37,712 bases of DNA from an uncultured Porphyromonadaceae bacterium (GCA_947174995.1 CAMWLC010000024.1:1-37712); one strand, 5' to 3'; numbered from the stretch's first letter, positions 15,727 through 24,300 are shown. Numbers and translations are program-made. Notes: generated from the sequence alone by a model not told the origin.

Positions 15727-16621
15727 TCTTTAGATTCTCCTTTAAATCCTCCACAACCTGCCGTATTCTTAATCCGGTGGGCGACGACACAGGCACGAGC
15801 GGGAGCCGGAGCACATTTTTAGAGAGTCCGAGGGCCTCCATTGCCGATTTGATGCCTCCGGGGTTTCCCTCAGCAAAGAGGAGTTTGTAAAATTCATTGA
15901 ATTTGTCATGAATGGCACGGGCTTCCTCGCGTCTGCCGTCGCGGCAGAGCCTCACCATACGCGTGAACTCCCGGGGGAAGGCGTTGCCGAGCACGGAGAT
16001 CACTCCCGAGGCCCCTATGCCCATGACGGGGTATGTGAGTGCATCATCGCCTGAAATAACCTCAAACCCTTCCGGGCGCCCCTCGAGAATCTCCCTTATC
16101 TGGTCAGGGCGCCCCGAGGCCTCCTTGATACCGATGATCTTGGGCTGCTCCCTTGCGAGCCGAAGCACTGTGGAGGCCAACATGTTAGCACCGGTGCGTC
16201 CGGGCACGTTATACATTACCACTGGGAGGGGAGAGGCCTCGGCGACTGCCATATAATGCCTGTATATCCCCTCCTGGGTGGGTTTGCTGTAATAGGGCAC
16301 TACCGAAAGGATGGCGCTGTAACCGGACAGATTCTCCTGTGACAGGCGCCTCTGCAATGCGGCCGTATTGTTGCCTCCCAGGCCCAGGACGAGGGGCACT
16401 CTTCCCCGGACGCGCTCCACGGCAAACTCCTTCACCCTCCTCTGCTCCTCATCGGAGAGAGTGGGAGTTTCGGCTGTGGTGCCGAGCACTACAATAAAAT
16501 CAGCTTCACCCCCGACGATATGATCTATCACACCGCCCAGGGCATCGAAATCTATGGAATAGTCTTCGCGGAAAGGGGTGATCATCGCCACTCCCATGCC
16601 GCTGAGGGAAAAATCAGCCAT
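15719..16621 (-). CDS. dapA: 4-hydroxy-tetrahydrodipicolinate synthase
   Basis: DapA condenses pyruvate with aspartate semialdehyde, the first committed step towards diaminopimelate and lysine. The 300-residue TIM barrel has GTTAETPTLS for substrate binding, Tyr137 in MYNVPGRTG and the Schiff-base Lys166 in IIGIKEASG, plus VISGDDALTYP. The start is set at 16621 (MADFSLSGMGVAMITPF); an ATG 93 bp upstream would add residues unlike the family. The stop overlaps the dnaG GTG start. A strong promoter lies about 80-110 bp upstream, divergent from that of ddl. The product feeds the same wall pathway as Ddl. Confidence 0.96.
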   Translation of the reverse strand: MADFSLSGMGVAMITPFREDYSIDFDALGGVIDHIVGGEADFIVVLGTTAETPTLSDEEQRRVKEFAVERVRGRVPLVLGLGGNNTAALQRRLSQENLSGYSAILSVVPYYSKPTQEGIYRHYMAVAEASPLPVVMYNVPGRTGANMLASTVLRLAREQPKIIGIKEASGRPDQIREILEGRPEGFEVISGDDALTYPVMGIGASGVISVLGNAFPREFTRMVRLCRDGRREEARAIHDKFNEFYKLLFAEGNPGGIKSAMEALGLSKNVLRLPLVPVSSPTGLRIRQVVEDLKENLKSD

Positions 16622-16702
16622 ATAAGCGACAGCGGGACATTGAGCCACCATTGCTGCACGGACAAGTGTCGTCAGTCCGCCGGGGGCATCCCGAAGCCAA
16701 TG

Positions 16703-16733
16703 CAAAGTTAACATTTCACCCCGTCATTTCAAA
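16703..16733 (-). promoter_or_regulatory. dapA promoter
   Basis: On the minus strand TTTG (16733-16730) is followed after exactly 19 bp by TAACTTTG (16710-16703), a full match to the Bacteroidetes consensus. Transcription should start near 16696, giving a leader of about 75 nt to the chosen dapA ATG. This also supports the shorter start, because the longer reading frame would begin upstream of the transcription start. Confidence 0.8.
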
Positions 16734-16813
16734 GTATCAGCTCCATAAATTTGACGGGAAATCTCATTTTTTGCCCATCACCGTTGTTCACTGCAACTTT
16801 TCCTCACGCTCGC

Positions 16814-16844
16814 TTTGCGCTTTCGGCGATTTTAACTAACTTTG
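16814..16844 (+). promoter_or_regulatory. ddl promoter
   Basis: TTTG (16814-16817), 19 bp, then TAACTTTG (16837-16844) is a full match to the Bacteroidetes -33/-7 consensus. The predicted start near 16851 leaves about 60 nt before the ddl ATG at 16911. It mirrors the dapA promoter about 80 bp away on the other strand and probably drives ddl-ileS-lspA. Confidence 0.8.
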
Positions 16845-16910
16845 CAGGATTAAGACCCAATCCAAGACGCTTCGGGGGTCGGAACAACTTTAGTACATCA
16901 AGACTCAGAA

Positions 16911-18110
16911 ATGAAAACCAATGTCGCAGTCTTCTTCGGAGGAAGATCGGTGGAGCATGAGATTTCGGTAATCTCCGCACTCCAGGCCATAAATGCCTTT
17001 GACCGTAACAAATATGACATAATACCCATATACATATCAAAGCAGGGGAGATGGTACACCGGTCCCGGACTGCTCGACATCCGCAACTACCGCGACATGA
17101 AGGCCCTCACGGATTCATGCGACGAGGTGTTCATGCGCCCCGAATATGGTGATTTCAATCTTTATAAGGTGCAGTCGGGACTCTTCGCGAAGAAAAATCC
17201 AGTAGTGGCTGAGCTCCATGTTGCCGTACCCGTACTTCACGGCACTAACGGCGAGGACGGCATCTTCGAGGGTTTGCTTCAGACCATCGGGCTCCCTTTC
17301 GCGGGATGCGACACCCTTGCAAGTGCAAACGGCATGGACAAGATCACGATGAAGATGATTCTGCGCGAGTGCGGAGTGCCCGTTGTGGACTTCGTGTGGT
17401 TTACCGACAAGCAGTGGACCCGCAACCGCGACGCGCTTATCTCCCGAATTGAGAACGAACTCGGGTATCCCGTGATAGTGAAGCCGGCCAATCTCGGCTC
17501 AAGCGTGGGAATCGGCAAGGCTTCCGACCGCGACGAGCTTATCGAGAAAATCGACAACGCCGAGAAATTCTCGCAGAGAATAATTGTGGAACACATGATC
17601 TCGCGCCTCAAGGAAATCAACTGCTCCGTACTCGGAGACGCCGATGACTGCCGCCCCTCCGTGTGTGAGGAGCCCATCAAGACAGGTGATTTCCTGAGCT
17701 ACGAGGACAAGTATATGGGTGGCTCCAAGAGCGCCAAGGGGATGCAGGCAAGCGAGAAGAGAATCCCCGCTGACCTCTCTCCCGAAATGACCGACCGCAT
17801 CCGCAACATGGCGTCCGAGACATTCCGTGTGCTCGGATGCCACGGCGTGAGCCGCGTAGACGTGATGGTGGATGAAGCCGACAATTCCGTATACGTCAAC
17901 GAGATCAACACCATTCCCGGCTCACTCTCCTTCTATCTCTGGGAAGCCACGGGTCTGTCGTTCACGGCTCTGATGGACGAGCTCGTGAGCCTCGCGCTGA
18001 AACGCAAGCGCGAGACCGACCGCAAGACCTTCACCTACGATCAGAACATCTTCGCCCTCGGCGGCGGAGTGAAAGGGGGCGTTAAGGGGGCAAAGGGCGT
18101 GAAACGCTGA
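16911..18110 (+). CDS. ddl: D-alanine--D-alanine ligase
   Basis: Ddl joins two D-alanines with ATP for the peptidoglycan stem peptide. The 399-residue protein has the N-terminal FFGGRSVEHEISVISA, PVLHGTNGEDG, the ATP-grasp segments VKPANLGSSVGI and the metal-binding YVNEINTIPG. The full active-site set is present. The last 16 residues after FALGG are a lysine/glycine run (VKGGVKGAKGVKR) not expected in the fold, encoded by imperfect short repeats. ileS starts 30 bp on. Ddl is larger than the E. coli enzymes (about 300-360) because of insertions in the N-terminal and central parts. Confidence 0.95.
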   Translation: MKTNVAVFFGGRSVEHEISVISALQAINAFDRNKYDIIPIYISKQGRWYTGPGLLDIRNYRDMKALTDSCDEVFMRPEYGDFNLYKVQSGLFAKKNPVVAELHVAVPVLHGTNGEDGIFEGLLQTIGLPFAGCDTLASANGMDKITMKMILRECGVPVVDFVWFTDKQWTRNRDALISRIENELGYPVIVKPANLGSSVGIGKASDRDELIEKIDNAEKFSQRIIVEHMISRLKEINCSVLGDADDCRPSVCEEPIKTGDFLSYEDKYMGGSKSAKGMQASEKRIPADLSPEMTDRIRNMASETFRVLGCHGVSRVDVMVDEADNSVYVNEINTIPGSLSFYLWEATGLSFTALMDELVSLALKRKRETDRKTFTYDQNIFALGGGVKGGVKGAKGVKR

Positions 18111-18140
18111 TAAAGAAATCAATAAATCCCACACACCATA

Positions 18141-21100
18141 ATGAGCAAGAAATTCAAGGAATACAGCAAGCAGCTCAACCTCTCCGAGATCAACAAGGAG
18201 ATGCTCGAGCTCTGGGATGCAAACTCTCTCTTCGAGGCTTCGATGAAGGAGCGCGAGGGGTGTCCGACATTCGTGTTTTACGAGGGACCGCCGTCGGCAA
18301 ACGGTATGCCCGGTATCCACCACATGATGGCCCGCACCATCAAGGACACTTTCTGCCGCTACAAGACGATGAAGGGTTTCCACGTGAAGCGCAAAGCCGG
18401 ATGGGATACCCACGGCCTCCCCGTGGAACTCGGAGTCGAGAAGACCCTCGGAATCACCAAGGAGGATATAGGCAAGAAGATCTCCGTGGGTGACTATAAT
18501 GCGGCGTGCCGCCGCGAGGTGATGAAATATACCAAGGAATGGACGGATCTCACCCACAAAATGGGATACTGGGTTGATCTCGACAATCCCTACATCACGT
18601 ATGACAACCGCTACATAGAATCCGTGTGGTGGCTGCTCAAGGACCTCTATGACAAGGGGTATCTCTACAAGGGCTACACCATCCAGCCCTATTCCCCGGC
18701 AGCCGGCACCGGACTCAGCACACATGAGCTCAACCAGCCGGGATGCTACCGCGACGTGAAGGACACCACCTGCACGGCCCTCTTCCATATCGAGGATCCC
18801 AAGGAGGAGATGACCGGCTGGGGTGAGCCCTATTTCATGGCGTGGACCACTACCCCCTGGACCCTTCCCTCGAACACGGCCCTCTGCGTCGGCCCGAAAT
18901 ACGACTATGTGGCCGTGCGCACGTTCAATCCCTACACCGGACAGCCCCTCACGGTGGTGCTCGCCGAGGTGCTGACAGGATCATACTTCAAGAAAGAGGG
19001 TGAGAACCTCGATCTTGACGCATACAAGGCCGGCGACAAGATCATTCCCTATAAGATCGTGGGACGCTGGAAAGGCACGGAACTCGTGGGTATGCACTAC
19101 CGCCAGCTCATGCCTTGGGTGAAACCCACGGAGAAGGTGGGTGAGTTTTCCGAACAGTATGTCCGTGATTACGCGGCTGCCAATCCTGAGAAGGTGTATG
19201 ATGTGGCCGGTGAGAAGTTTGTCGAGATTTCCGCCGAGGCTTTCCGAGTGATTCCCGGTGATTACGTAACCACGGAGGATGGTACGGGAATCGTCCACAT
19301 CGCCCCGACTTTCGGTGCCGATGACGCAAAGGTTGCGAAGGCAGCCGGAATCCCCCCGCTCTATCTCATCAACAAGCGCGGCGAGACACGCCCCATGGTG
19401 GATCTGCGCGGCAGATACTATCCTCTTGAGGATCTTGCCGAGGAGTTCATCAAGCATTGCGTCAACGTGGAGGAGTATTCACGACATGCAGGCGACTGGG
19501 TTAAGAACGCCTACGATCCGAAATTCAACGAGGGTGGAAAGTATGACGAGGCGGCAGCCTCCAAAGCGGAGAATCTCGACATCGTGCTCTGCATGGAGAT
19601 GAAGCAGAAAGGGGAGGTGTTCCGTATCGAGAAGCATGTGCACAACTATCCCCATTGCTGGCGCACGGACAAGCCGGTGCTCTACTACCCGCTGGACAGT
19701 TGGTTTATCCGCACCACCGCCGTTCGCGACCGCCTCATGAAACTCAACGAGAGCATCAAATGGAAACCTGCCTCCACCGGCACCGGACGTTTCGGGAAAT
19801 GGCTTGAGAATCTCCAGGACTGGAATCTCTCGCGCTCACGCTACTGGGGAACTCCGCTTCCCATCTGGCGCACTGAAGACGGCAAGGAGGAAATCTGCAT
19901 CGGAGACTACTCGCAGCTCATGGCGGAAATAGACAAGTCTGTCGCCGCAGGAATGATGAAAGAGAATCCTTTCGCAAAACTTGGTTTTAAGCCGGGCGAC
20001 TGGTCGCAGGAGAATTACGACAAAATCGACATTCACCGCCCCTACGTGGACGAGATAGTGCTCGCATCCCCCTCCGGAAAGCCCATGAAGCGCGAACTCG
20101 ACCTTATCGACGTATGGTTTGACTCGGGCGCTATGCCCTACGCCCAGGCCCACTATCCCTTCGAGAACAAGGAGGCTCTGGATTCTGGCGAGATCTATCC
20201 CGCAGACTTCATCGCGGAGGGTGTGGACCAGACTCGCGGATGGTTCTTCACGCTCCATGCCATCGCCGGTATGGTCAAGGACTCCATCAGCTACAAGGCA
20301 GTGATTTCCAACGGTCTGGTGCTTGACAAGAACGGTAACAAGATGTCAAAGCGTCTCGGCAACGCCATCGATCCCTTTGACAACATCGAGCGTTTCGGTT
20401 CCGACCCCGTGCGCTGGTATATGATAAGCAACTCATCTCCGTGGGATAATCTGAAGTATGACGAGGCCGGAGTGCAGGAGACTTCGCGCAAGCTCTTCTC
20501 CACGCTATACAACACCTATAAGTTCTTCGCCCTCTATGCGAATGTGGATGGCTTTACCGGCGATGAGCCGCAGGTAGCTGCATCCTCACGTCCTGAAATC
20601 GACCGCTGGATACTCTCGCTGCTCAACACCCTGATCCGCGAAGTGGAGGCAGACTACGAGGACTACGAGCCGACAAGGGCCGCCCGCGCCATAGAGGAGT
20701 TTGTCAACGACAATCTCTCCAACTGGTATGTGCGCCTCAACCGCAAACGTTTCTGGGCCGGAGAGATGAATGACGACAAGCTCTCGGCATATCAGACGCT
20801 CTACACCTGCCTCAAAACCGTGGCCCAGCTGATGGCCCCCATCGCGCCCTTCTACAGCGACCGCCTCTACGCCGACCTTTGCGCCGGGGAGGAAACTGGA
20901 GGAAGAAGCTATGCCACGGTGCACCTTTCCAAGTTCCCGGAATATGACGCCACACTTGTGGATCCCGCTCTTGAGGAGCGTATGCGCCTCGCCCAGACGG
21001 CGACGTCCAACGTACTCGCGCTGCGCCGCAAGACTAACCTGAAGGTGCGTCAGCCCCTCCAGACCCTTCTCATTCCCGCCATGGACGAGGCCCAGAAAGC

Positions 21101-21710
21101 GGGGTTCGAGGCCGTGAAGGATCTCGTGGCCGGGGAGGTGAATGTCAAGGATGTTAAAATCGTGGACAACGAGGAGTCGGGGCTTGTCAAGAAGGTCAAG
21201 GCGGACTTCAAGAAACTCGGGCCCCGCTACGGCAAGATCATGAAGGATCTTGGAAAGGCCATGACTGCCATGAGTCAGAAGGACATCGCCACCCTTGAAA
21301 AGAACGGCAGCTTCACCTTCGAGGCTCTTCCCGGCGCTCCGACAGTGACCGTGGAGGATGTGGAAATCATACCGGAGGATATCCCCGGCTGGCTCGTAGC
21401 CAACGAAGGGAACGTCACCGTAGCTCTTGATGTCACGGTGACACCTGAGCTCAAGCGCGAGGGAATGGCCCGCGAGCTCATCAACCGCATACAGAATATC
21501 CGCAAGACCCGTGATTTCGACATCACCGACAAGGTGAATGTAGTGCTCACTGATGCTCCTGAGGTTAAGGACGCCCTGGAGGATTTCGGAGCTTACGTAG
21601 CCGCCCAGGTGCTCGCGGATTCCATCACGCTTGAGGCCGTGCCCGCCGGAGAGGCTGAGGAACTTGACATCGACGGTCTGAAGATAAAAGCGGTCGTGAC
21701 CAAAGCATGA
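18141..21710 (+). CDS. ileS: Isoleucyl-tRNA synthetase
   Basis: IleRS charges tRNA-Ile and edits valine errors. The 1189-residue class I enzyme has the HIGH-type signature as NGMPGIHHMMAR near residues 54-65, a large CP1 editing insert, the WFDSGAMPYAQAHYPF core segment and KMSKR at 734-738, then an anticodon-binding domain and a long C-terminal extension. Its length and the GIHH form of the motif resemble the eukaryote-like IleRS2 branch, whose members often resist mupirocin; that assignment is inference. I see no C-terminal zinc-knuckle cysteines of the E. coli type. Its stop is part of an ATGA overlap with a tiny ORF leading to lspA. Confidence 0.96.
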   Translation: MSKKFKEYSKQLNLSEINKEMLELWDANSLFEASMKEREGCPTFVFYEGPPSANGMPGIHHMMARTIKDTFCRYKTMKGFHVKRKAGWDTHGLPVELGVEKTLGITKEDIGKKISVGDYNAACRREVMKYTKEWTDLTHKMGYWVDLDNPYITYDNRYIESVWWLLKDLYDKGYLYKGYTIQPYSPAAGTGLSTHELNQPGCYRDVKDTTCTALFHIEDPKEEMTGWGEPYFMAWTTTPWTLPSNTALCVGPKYDYVAVRTFNPYTGQPLTVVLAEVLTGSYFKKEGENLDLDAYKAGDKIIPYKIVGRWKGTELVGMHYRQLMPWVKPTEKVGEFSEQYVRDYAAANPEKVYDVAGEKFVEISAEAFRVIPGDYVTTEDGTGIVHIAPTFGADDAKVAKAAGIPPLYLINKRGETRPMVDLRGRYYPLEDLAEEFIKHCVNVEEYSRHAGDWVKNAYDPKFNEGGKYDEAAASKAENLDIVLCMEMKQKGEVFRIEKHVHNYPHCWRTDKPVLYYPLDSWFIRTTAVRDRLMKLNESIKWKPASTGTGRFGKWLENLQDWNLSRSRYWGTPLPIWRTEDGKEEICIGDYSQLMAEIDKSVAAGMMKENPFAKLGFKPGDWSQENYDKIDIHRPYVDEIVLASPSGKPMKRELDLIDVWFDSGAMPYAQAHYPFENKEALDSGEIYPADFIAEGVDQTRGWFFTLHAIAGMVKDSISYKAVISNGLVLDKNGNKMSKRLGNAIDPFDNIERFGSDPVRWYMISNSSPWDNLKYDEAGVQETSRKLFSTLYNTYKFFALYANVDGFTGDEPQVAASSRPEIDRWILSLLNTLIREVEADYEDYEPTRAARAIEEFVNDNLSNWYVRLNRKRFWAGEMNDDKLSAYQTLYTCLKTVAQLMAPIAPFYSDRLYADLCAGEETGGRSYATVHLSKFPEYDATLVDPALEERMRLAQTATSNVLALRRKTNLKVRQPLQTLLIPAMDEAQKAGFEAVKDLVAGEVNVKDVKIVDNEESGLVKKVKADFKKLGPRYGKIMKDLGKAMTAMSQKDIATLEKNGSFTFEALPGAPTVTVEDVEIIPEDIPGWLVANEGNVTVALDVTVTPELKREGMARELINRIQNIRKTRDFDITDKVNVVLTDAPEVKDALEDFGAYVAAQVLADSITLEAVPAGEAEELDIDGLKIKAVVTKA

Positions 21711-21735
21711 TCTCTGTTGTGACCAAAGCATGATC
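21696..21735 (+). repeat. 17 bp tandem duplication at the ileS-lspA junction
   Basis: GTGACCAAAGCATGATC occurs at 21696-21712 and again at 21719-21735, with a period of 23 bp. The first copy contains the ileS stop and the second contains the lspA start. In each copy ATG overlaps TGA. The likely ancestor had ileS and lspA joined by a single ATGA overlap. Confidence 0.9.
21707..21733 (+). CDS. Eight-codon linker ORF between ileS and lspA
   Basis: ATG at 21707 overlaps the ileS TGA, and the frame reads MISVVTKA before TGA at 21731-21733, which overlaps the lspA ATG at 21730. The peptide itself is probably meaningless, being a by-product of the 23 bp duplication. It could let ribosomes that finish ileS reinitiate and then reach lspA by a second coupling step. 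Whether it is translated is unknown. Confidence 0.35.
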   Translation: MISVVTKA

Positions 21736-22404
21736 AAGGAGAATACCACCGACCGCAACAATACCACCGCCATGTTCGTCGTACTTACGGCGGTCCTGGT
21801 GGTGGTTGCGGATCAGGTCTTGAAATTCTGGGTCAAGACACGGTTTTATCTGGGAGAGGAGCTTGAAATTCTGCCATGGTTCCGGCTGAAGTTTATCGAA
21901 AACAACGGCATGGCCTTCGGGATGCAGCTCTGGAACAAGCTGTTTCTCACCTTCGGGCGAATAGCCGCCGTGGGCTTCTTCATCTGGCTGCTCACACGTC
22001 TGGTGAGGATGCCGGGGGTCAGGCGAGGCTTCATGATAGCTCTCGCGCTCATCACGGCCGGAGCCGCGGGCAATATCTTCGACTGCGTGTTTTACGGCGA
22101 GATATTCAATAATCCCATGCCGCCGGAAGTGGCTGAACTCTTCCCAAAAGGGGGCGGCTACGCAGGATGGTTTGAAGGCAAGGTGGTCGACATGCTCTAT
22201 TTCCCTATATGCACCTGGACATGGCCCGCGTGGCTGCCCGGTATTGGGGGCACGGAGTTCGAGTTCTTCCAATACATCTTCAACCTGGCTGATTCCGCGA
22301 TTTGTGTCGGGGTTTTCCTGCTGATTCTGTTCTATTCCGACAGCATCAACACGGCATACAAATACCTTGTCCCTCCGAAAACGACTGATAAAAAGCAGTC
22401 CTGA
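21730..22404 (+). CDS. lspA: Lipoprotein signal peptidase (signal peptidase II)
   Basis: LspA is the inner-membrane aspartyl protease that removes signal peptides from prolipoproteins. The 224-residue protein has four membrane segments and the family motifs ENNGMAFG (residues 57-64), GAAGNIFD with catalytic Asp118, and FNLADSAICVG with catalytic Asp188. The two aspartates are 70 residues apart, far more than the roughly 20-30 in E. coli-type enzymes. The difference is an insert of about 45 residues containing NNPMPPEVAELFPKGGGY and a Trp/Pro-rich stretch, predicted on the periplasmic side. Bacteroidetes LspA proteins are known to be longer. It is the last gene of the ddl-ileS-lspA unit and ends just before a strong hairpin. 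Confidence 0.94.
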   Translation: MIKENTTDRNNTTAMFVVLTAVLVVVADQVLKFWVKTRFYLGEELEILPWFRLKFIENNGMAFGMQLWNKLFLTFGRIAAVGFFIWLLTRLVRMPGVRRGFMIALALITAGAAGNIFDCVFYGEIFNNPMPPEVAELFPKGGGYAGWFEGKVVDMLYFPICTWTWPAWLPGIGGTEFEFFQYIFNLADSAICVGVFLLILFYSDSINTAYKYLVPPKTTDKKQS

Positions 22405-22412
22405 GGATTTCG

Positions 22413-22467
22413 GACAATAATGACAGAAGAGCGTGTCGAAGTGACACGCTCTTCTGTCATTATTGTC
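22413..22467. terminator. Bidirectional terminator with a 25 bp perfect stem
   Basis: Arms 22413-22437 and 22443-22467 are exact reverse complements around the loop GAAGT. The outer part is AT-rich (GACAATAATGACAG), so a run of T appears on each 3' side. It starts 9 bp after the lspA stop (+) and ends 2 bp before the stop of the minus-strand small gene. It therefore serves both converging transcripts. Confidence 0.85.
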
Positions 22468-22468
22468 A

Positions 22469-22669
22469 TTATCTGATGATTCTTCCCTTCTCAATGCGAA
22501 ACACGAGCGTGGAATCCACATATTCCACACCGGCTGTCTCTCGCTCGAAGGGGGTTATTTCCAATCTCCCGCCGTCATGCACCGTGGCTATGGATAGGTT
22601 ATGCACCGCGATGAGATTTCCCTCGGAATCGACCAGTTCTATTCGGCGCGAAAGATAGCGTTTCATCAT
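22469..22669 (-). CDS. Small conserved-looking protein of unknown function
   Basis: This 66-residue protein begins MMKRYLSRRIELVDSEGNLI and looks like a small beta-rich soluble protein, with alternating hydrophobic residues (LIAVHNLSIATV, STLVFRIEKGRII). No signal peptide, membrane segment or metal motif is visible, and I do not recognise the family. Its start overlaps the stop of the upstream DUF4296 lipoprotein gene (ATGA), so the two are probably translated together. A second ATG follows directly and may be the true start. It ends at the bidirectional terminator, which supports it being a real last gene of the operon. Confidence 0.7.
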   Translation of the reverse strand: MMKRYLSRRIELVDSEGNLIAVHNLSIATVHDGGRLEITPFERETAGVEYVDSTLVFRIEKGRIIR

Positions 22670-23436
22670 AACTTAATGAATCTACGGCGTCCCGCACGCG
22701 CATATTCCACAGAATCGTAAGGGAGCGACCGCAGGGCCACGCTGTCTACACGCAGTATCACCGGACGCCCTCCCACCGGACGAGCTATGCCGAAAAGCCT
22801 CACGGCCTGTCGCCCGGTGTCTGTCTGCAATACCGGCACGTTGCGGTTCGGACGCCCTTGCACCGTGGTGAAGGTATATTGCGCCGTGCGGTCATCATAT
22901 TCCACACCTAACATCACGGAAAGCGACTGGCCGTTTTGGGGACGCATCATCCACTCCACCCTGTCGCCCGGAGCGATTTCAGCCACGGGTATCGAGAATG
23001 AAATCTGATCAGCCAAATCTCTTTCGGTCAGAAGGAAATGACGCGGATAAGCCCACATGTCACTCTCCATGGCGACATCCGGTTTCGAGGCTCCGGCAGC
23101 CTTCACAAGTTCTTTTTGGCGCTTGAGAAGCATTACGTCCACCTCACGGCACATCTTGTCATATTCATCGAGATTCCTGCCATACCAGCTCAGAGTGGAA
23201 TCCAGTTCCTCACGTGTCACGGAGTGGGCGGCGAGTACTCCATCGCCGAGAGCCTCCGTATTTTCGCGCATATCCTGAGGTGCATACTGTGAGCGTGAGT
23301 AGGCTTCCGCTATCTGCATATCCGTCATCACCTCCACCATCTTCTTATGTGACAGCACACCGTCGGGTCTGCCGTTGCATCCCGACACAAGGAGAAGCGC
23401 TCCTGAAGCCAAAGCTGAAAATGCAATTCTCTTCAT
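22666..23436 (-). CDS. DUF4296-type lipoprotein
   Basis: This 256-residue protein has a lipoprotein signal peptide: basic MKR, a hydrophobic run, and the lipobox LLVSGC with the lipidated Cys20. The mature N-terminal part (LSHKKMVEVMTDMQIAEAY to about residue 110) fits the helical DUF4296 domain found in Bacteroidetes lipoproteins. The rest is a beta-rich region without a known motif. Its function is unknown; it should be anchored in the envelope. The ATG at 23436 lies only 1 bp from repeat copy 2, so the natural upstream region has been replaced by the element. The gene overlaps the downstream small ORF. Confidence 0.85.
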   Translation of the reverse strand: MKRIAFSALASGALLLVSGCNGRPDGVLSHKKMVEVMTDMQIAEAYSRSQYAPQDMRENTEALGDGVLAAHSVTREELDSTLSWYGRNLDEYDKMCREVDVMLLKRQKELVKAAGASKPDVAMESDMWAYPRHFLLTERDLADQISFSIPVAEIAPGDRVEWMMRPQNGQSLSVMLGVEYDDRTAQYTFTTVQGRPNRNVPVLQTDTGRQAVRLFGIARPVGGRPVILRVDSVALRSLPYDSVEYARAGRRRFIKL

Positions 23437-23437
23437 T

Positions 23438-23634
23438 TAAGTAAGTGTTCAAATTTAATTTATACAATATGCGAGCTTGTTTTTTAGACGATTTCTGTGC
23501 GGAGAGAAGGAGCATAGCGAGCTATGCGACTGAGCGACAAGCCGGAAGTGGCAAAAAAGAAGCCGCAGATTGTATAAAAGATTGAGTGATTACTTGCTTT
23601 TTGATGGTATCGTTTAAATTTGAACACTTACTTA
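23438..23634. mobile_element. MITE-like repeat with perfect 20 bp terminal inverted repeats, copy 2
   Basis: This 197 bp element is the second copy of the repeat at 417-612. Its ends, TAAGTAAGTGTTCAAATTTA and TAAATTTGAACACTTACTTA, are exact reverse complements, so this is the better preserved copy. Internal pairing is the same as in copy 1. It lies between the SprT-like gene and the DUF4296 gene, both on the minus strand. Its last three bases, TTA (23632-23634), are the stop codon of the SprT-like gene read on the minus strand. No transposase is encoded, so movement would need one in trans. Confidence 0.8.
23450..23457 (-). promoter_or_regulatory. Possible -7 box at the repeat end, facing the lipoprotein gene
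   Basis: On the minus strand the left terminal repeat reads TAAATTTG, a match to TAnnTTTG. A start about 7 bases on would give a leader of roughly 7 nt to the ATG at 23436, which is very short. No TTTG lies at 19-20 bp upstream. The box is part of the inverted repeat and may be coincidental. Confidence 0.3.
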
Positions 23635-24300
23635 TGATTTTTTGGTTTGAAAGTATTTGCCTCTAAATTCCATCTCCACAGTCGAGGGAGCCTCCAAAGC
23701 CTTGGCGGCGTCCGAGGTAATGCGGTAGCCCTTCGGTTTGGTGGATGCGGGATAAAACAGAAAGGCCGGATCAAACGAGCCATACCATTTGCGCGAGACA
23801 ATGGAGGGTTGGGAGGCAAATACCCTCTCGAACTCGAATATCCGGGTGGAGGGTACACGCGTGATAAGACACTCCCCGTCACGCATCTTCAGCACGCAGA
23901 CGAAACTCCTCTTCAATGTCACCCGCGTCCGCGGCTGAATCTCTCCGGGGAGGGCACGGTGGCTTATTTCGATATTACGGCCATGAATGGTGTTCACCTG
24001 ACGCATGAGCGACCGGAACCGTGGACCATGAGCCGACTTGTCCGCAATCCTGTGGTAAGCTATATGATAGTGTATCATTTCATGGATGAGCACATCTTCA
24101 AGCTCCCTTTCGCTAAGGTCATACGACGTGCTGAGCACGATCGTATACTTATCCGTCAGAGGGGTGTGACGGTGAAAGAATTTTCCGCGATATGTCCGTG
24201 CCATCCTGACCCTCAATTCAGGGACAGGAAGCAAGCCGCTGAAAATTTTCCCGTTGAAGTACGCAAACTTCTCCTTCATGAAATCTTTGTCTGCTATCAT
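23632..24300 (-). CDS. SprT-like zinc metallopeptidase domain protein
   Basis: The 222-residue protein has the zincin motif HEMIH (residues 73-77, in LIHEMIHYHIAYH) and a likely third ligand, His91, in AHGPRFRSLM, the arrangement of SprT/Spartan-like proteases. Eukaryotic relatives degrade DNA-protein crosslinks; the role of bacterial members is unclear. The C-terminal half is beta-rich, and I see no cysteine pairs for the zinc ribbon often found there. The stop codon is supplied by the edge of repeat copy 2, so the original C-terminus may have been different. It starts 28 bp after comEC in the same direction. Confidence 0.85.
   Translation of the reverse strand: MIADKDFMKEKFAYFNGKIFSGLLPVPELRVRMARTYRGKFFHRHTPLTDKYTIVLSTSYDLSERELEDVLIHEMIHYHIAYHRIADKSAHGPRFRSLMRQVNTIHGRNIEISHRALPGEIQPRTRVTLKRSFVCVLKMRDGECLITRVPSTRIFEFERVFASQPSIVSRKWYGSFDPAFLFYPASTKPKGYRITSDAAKALEAPSTVEMEFRGKYFQTKKS

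Noticed and set aside
20586..21773. A 395-residue minus-strand ORF
   Set aside because: It is antisense to the ileS 3' end and crosses into lspA. No motif is seen and it contradicts two well supported genes.
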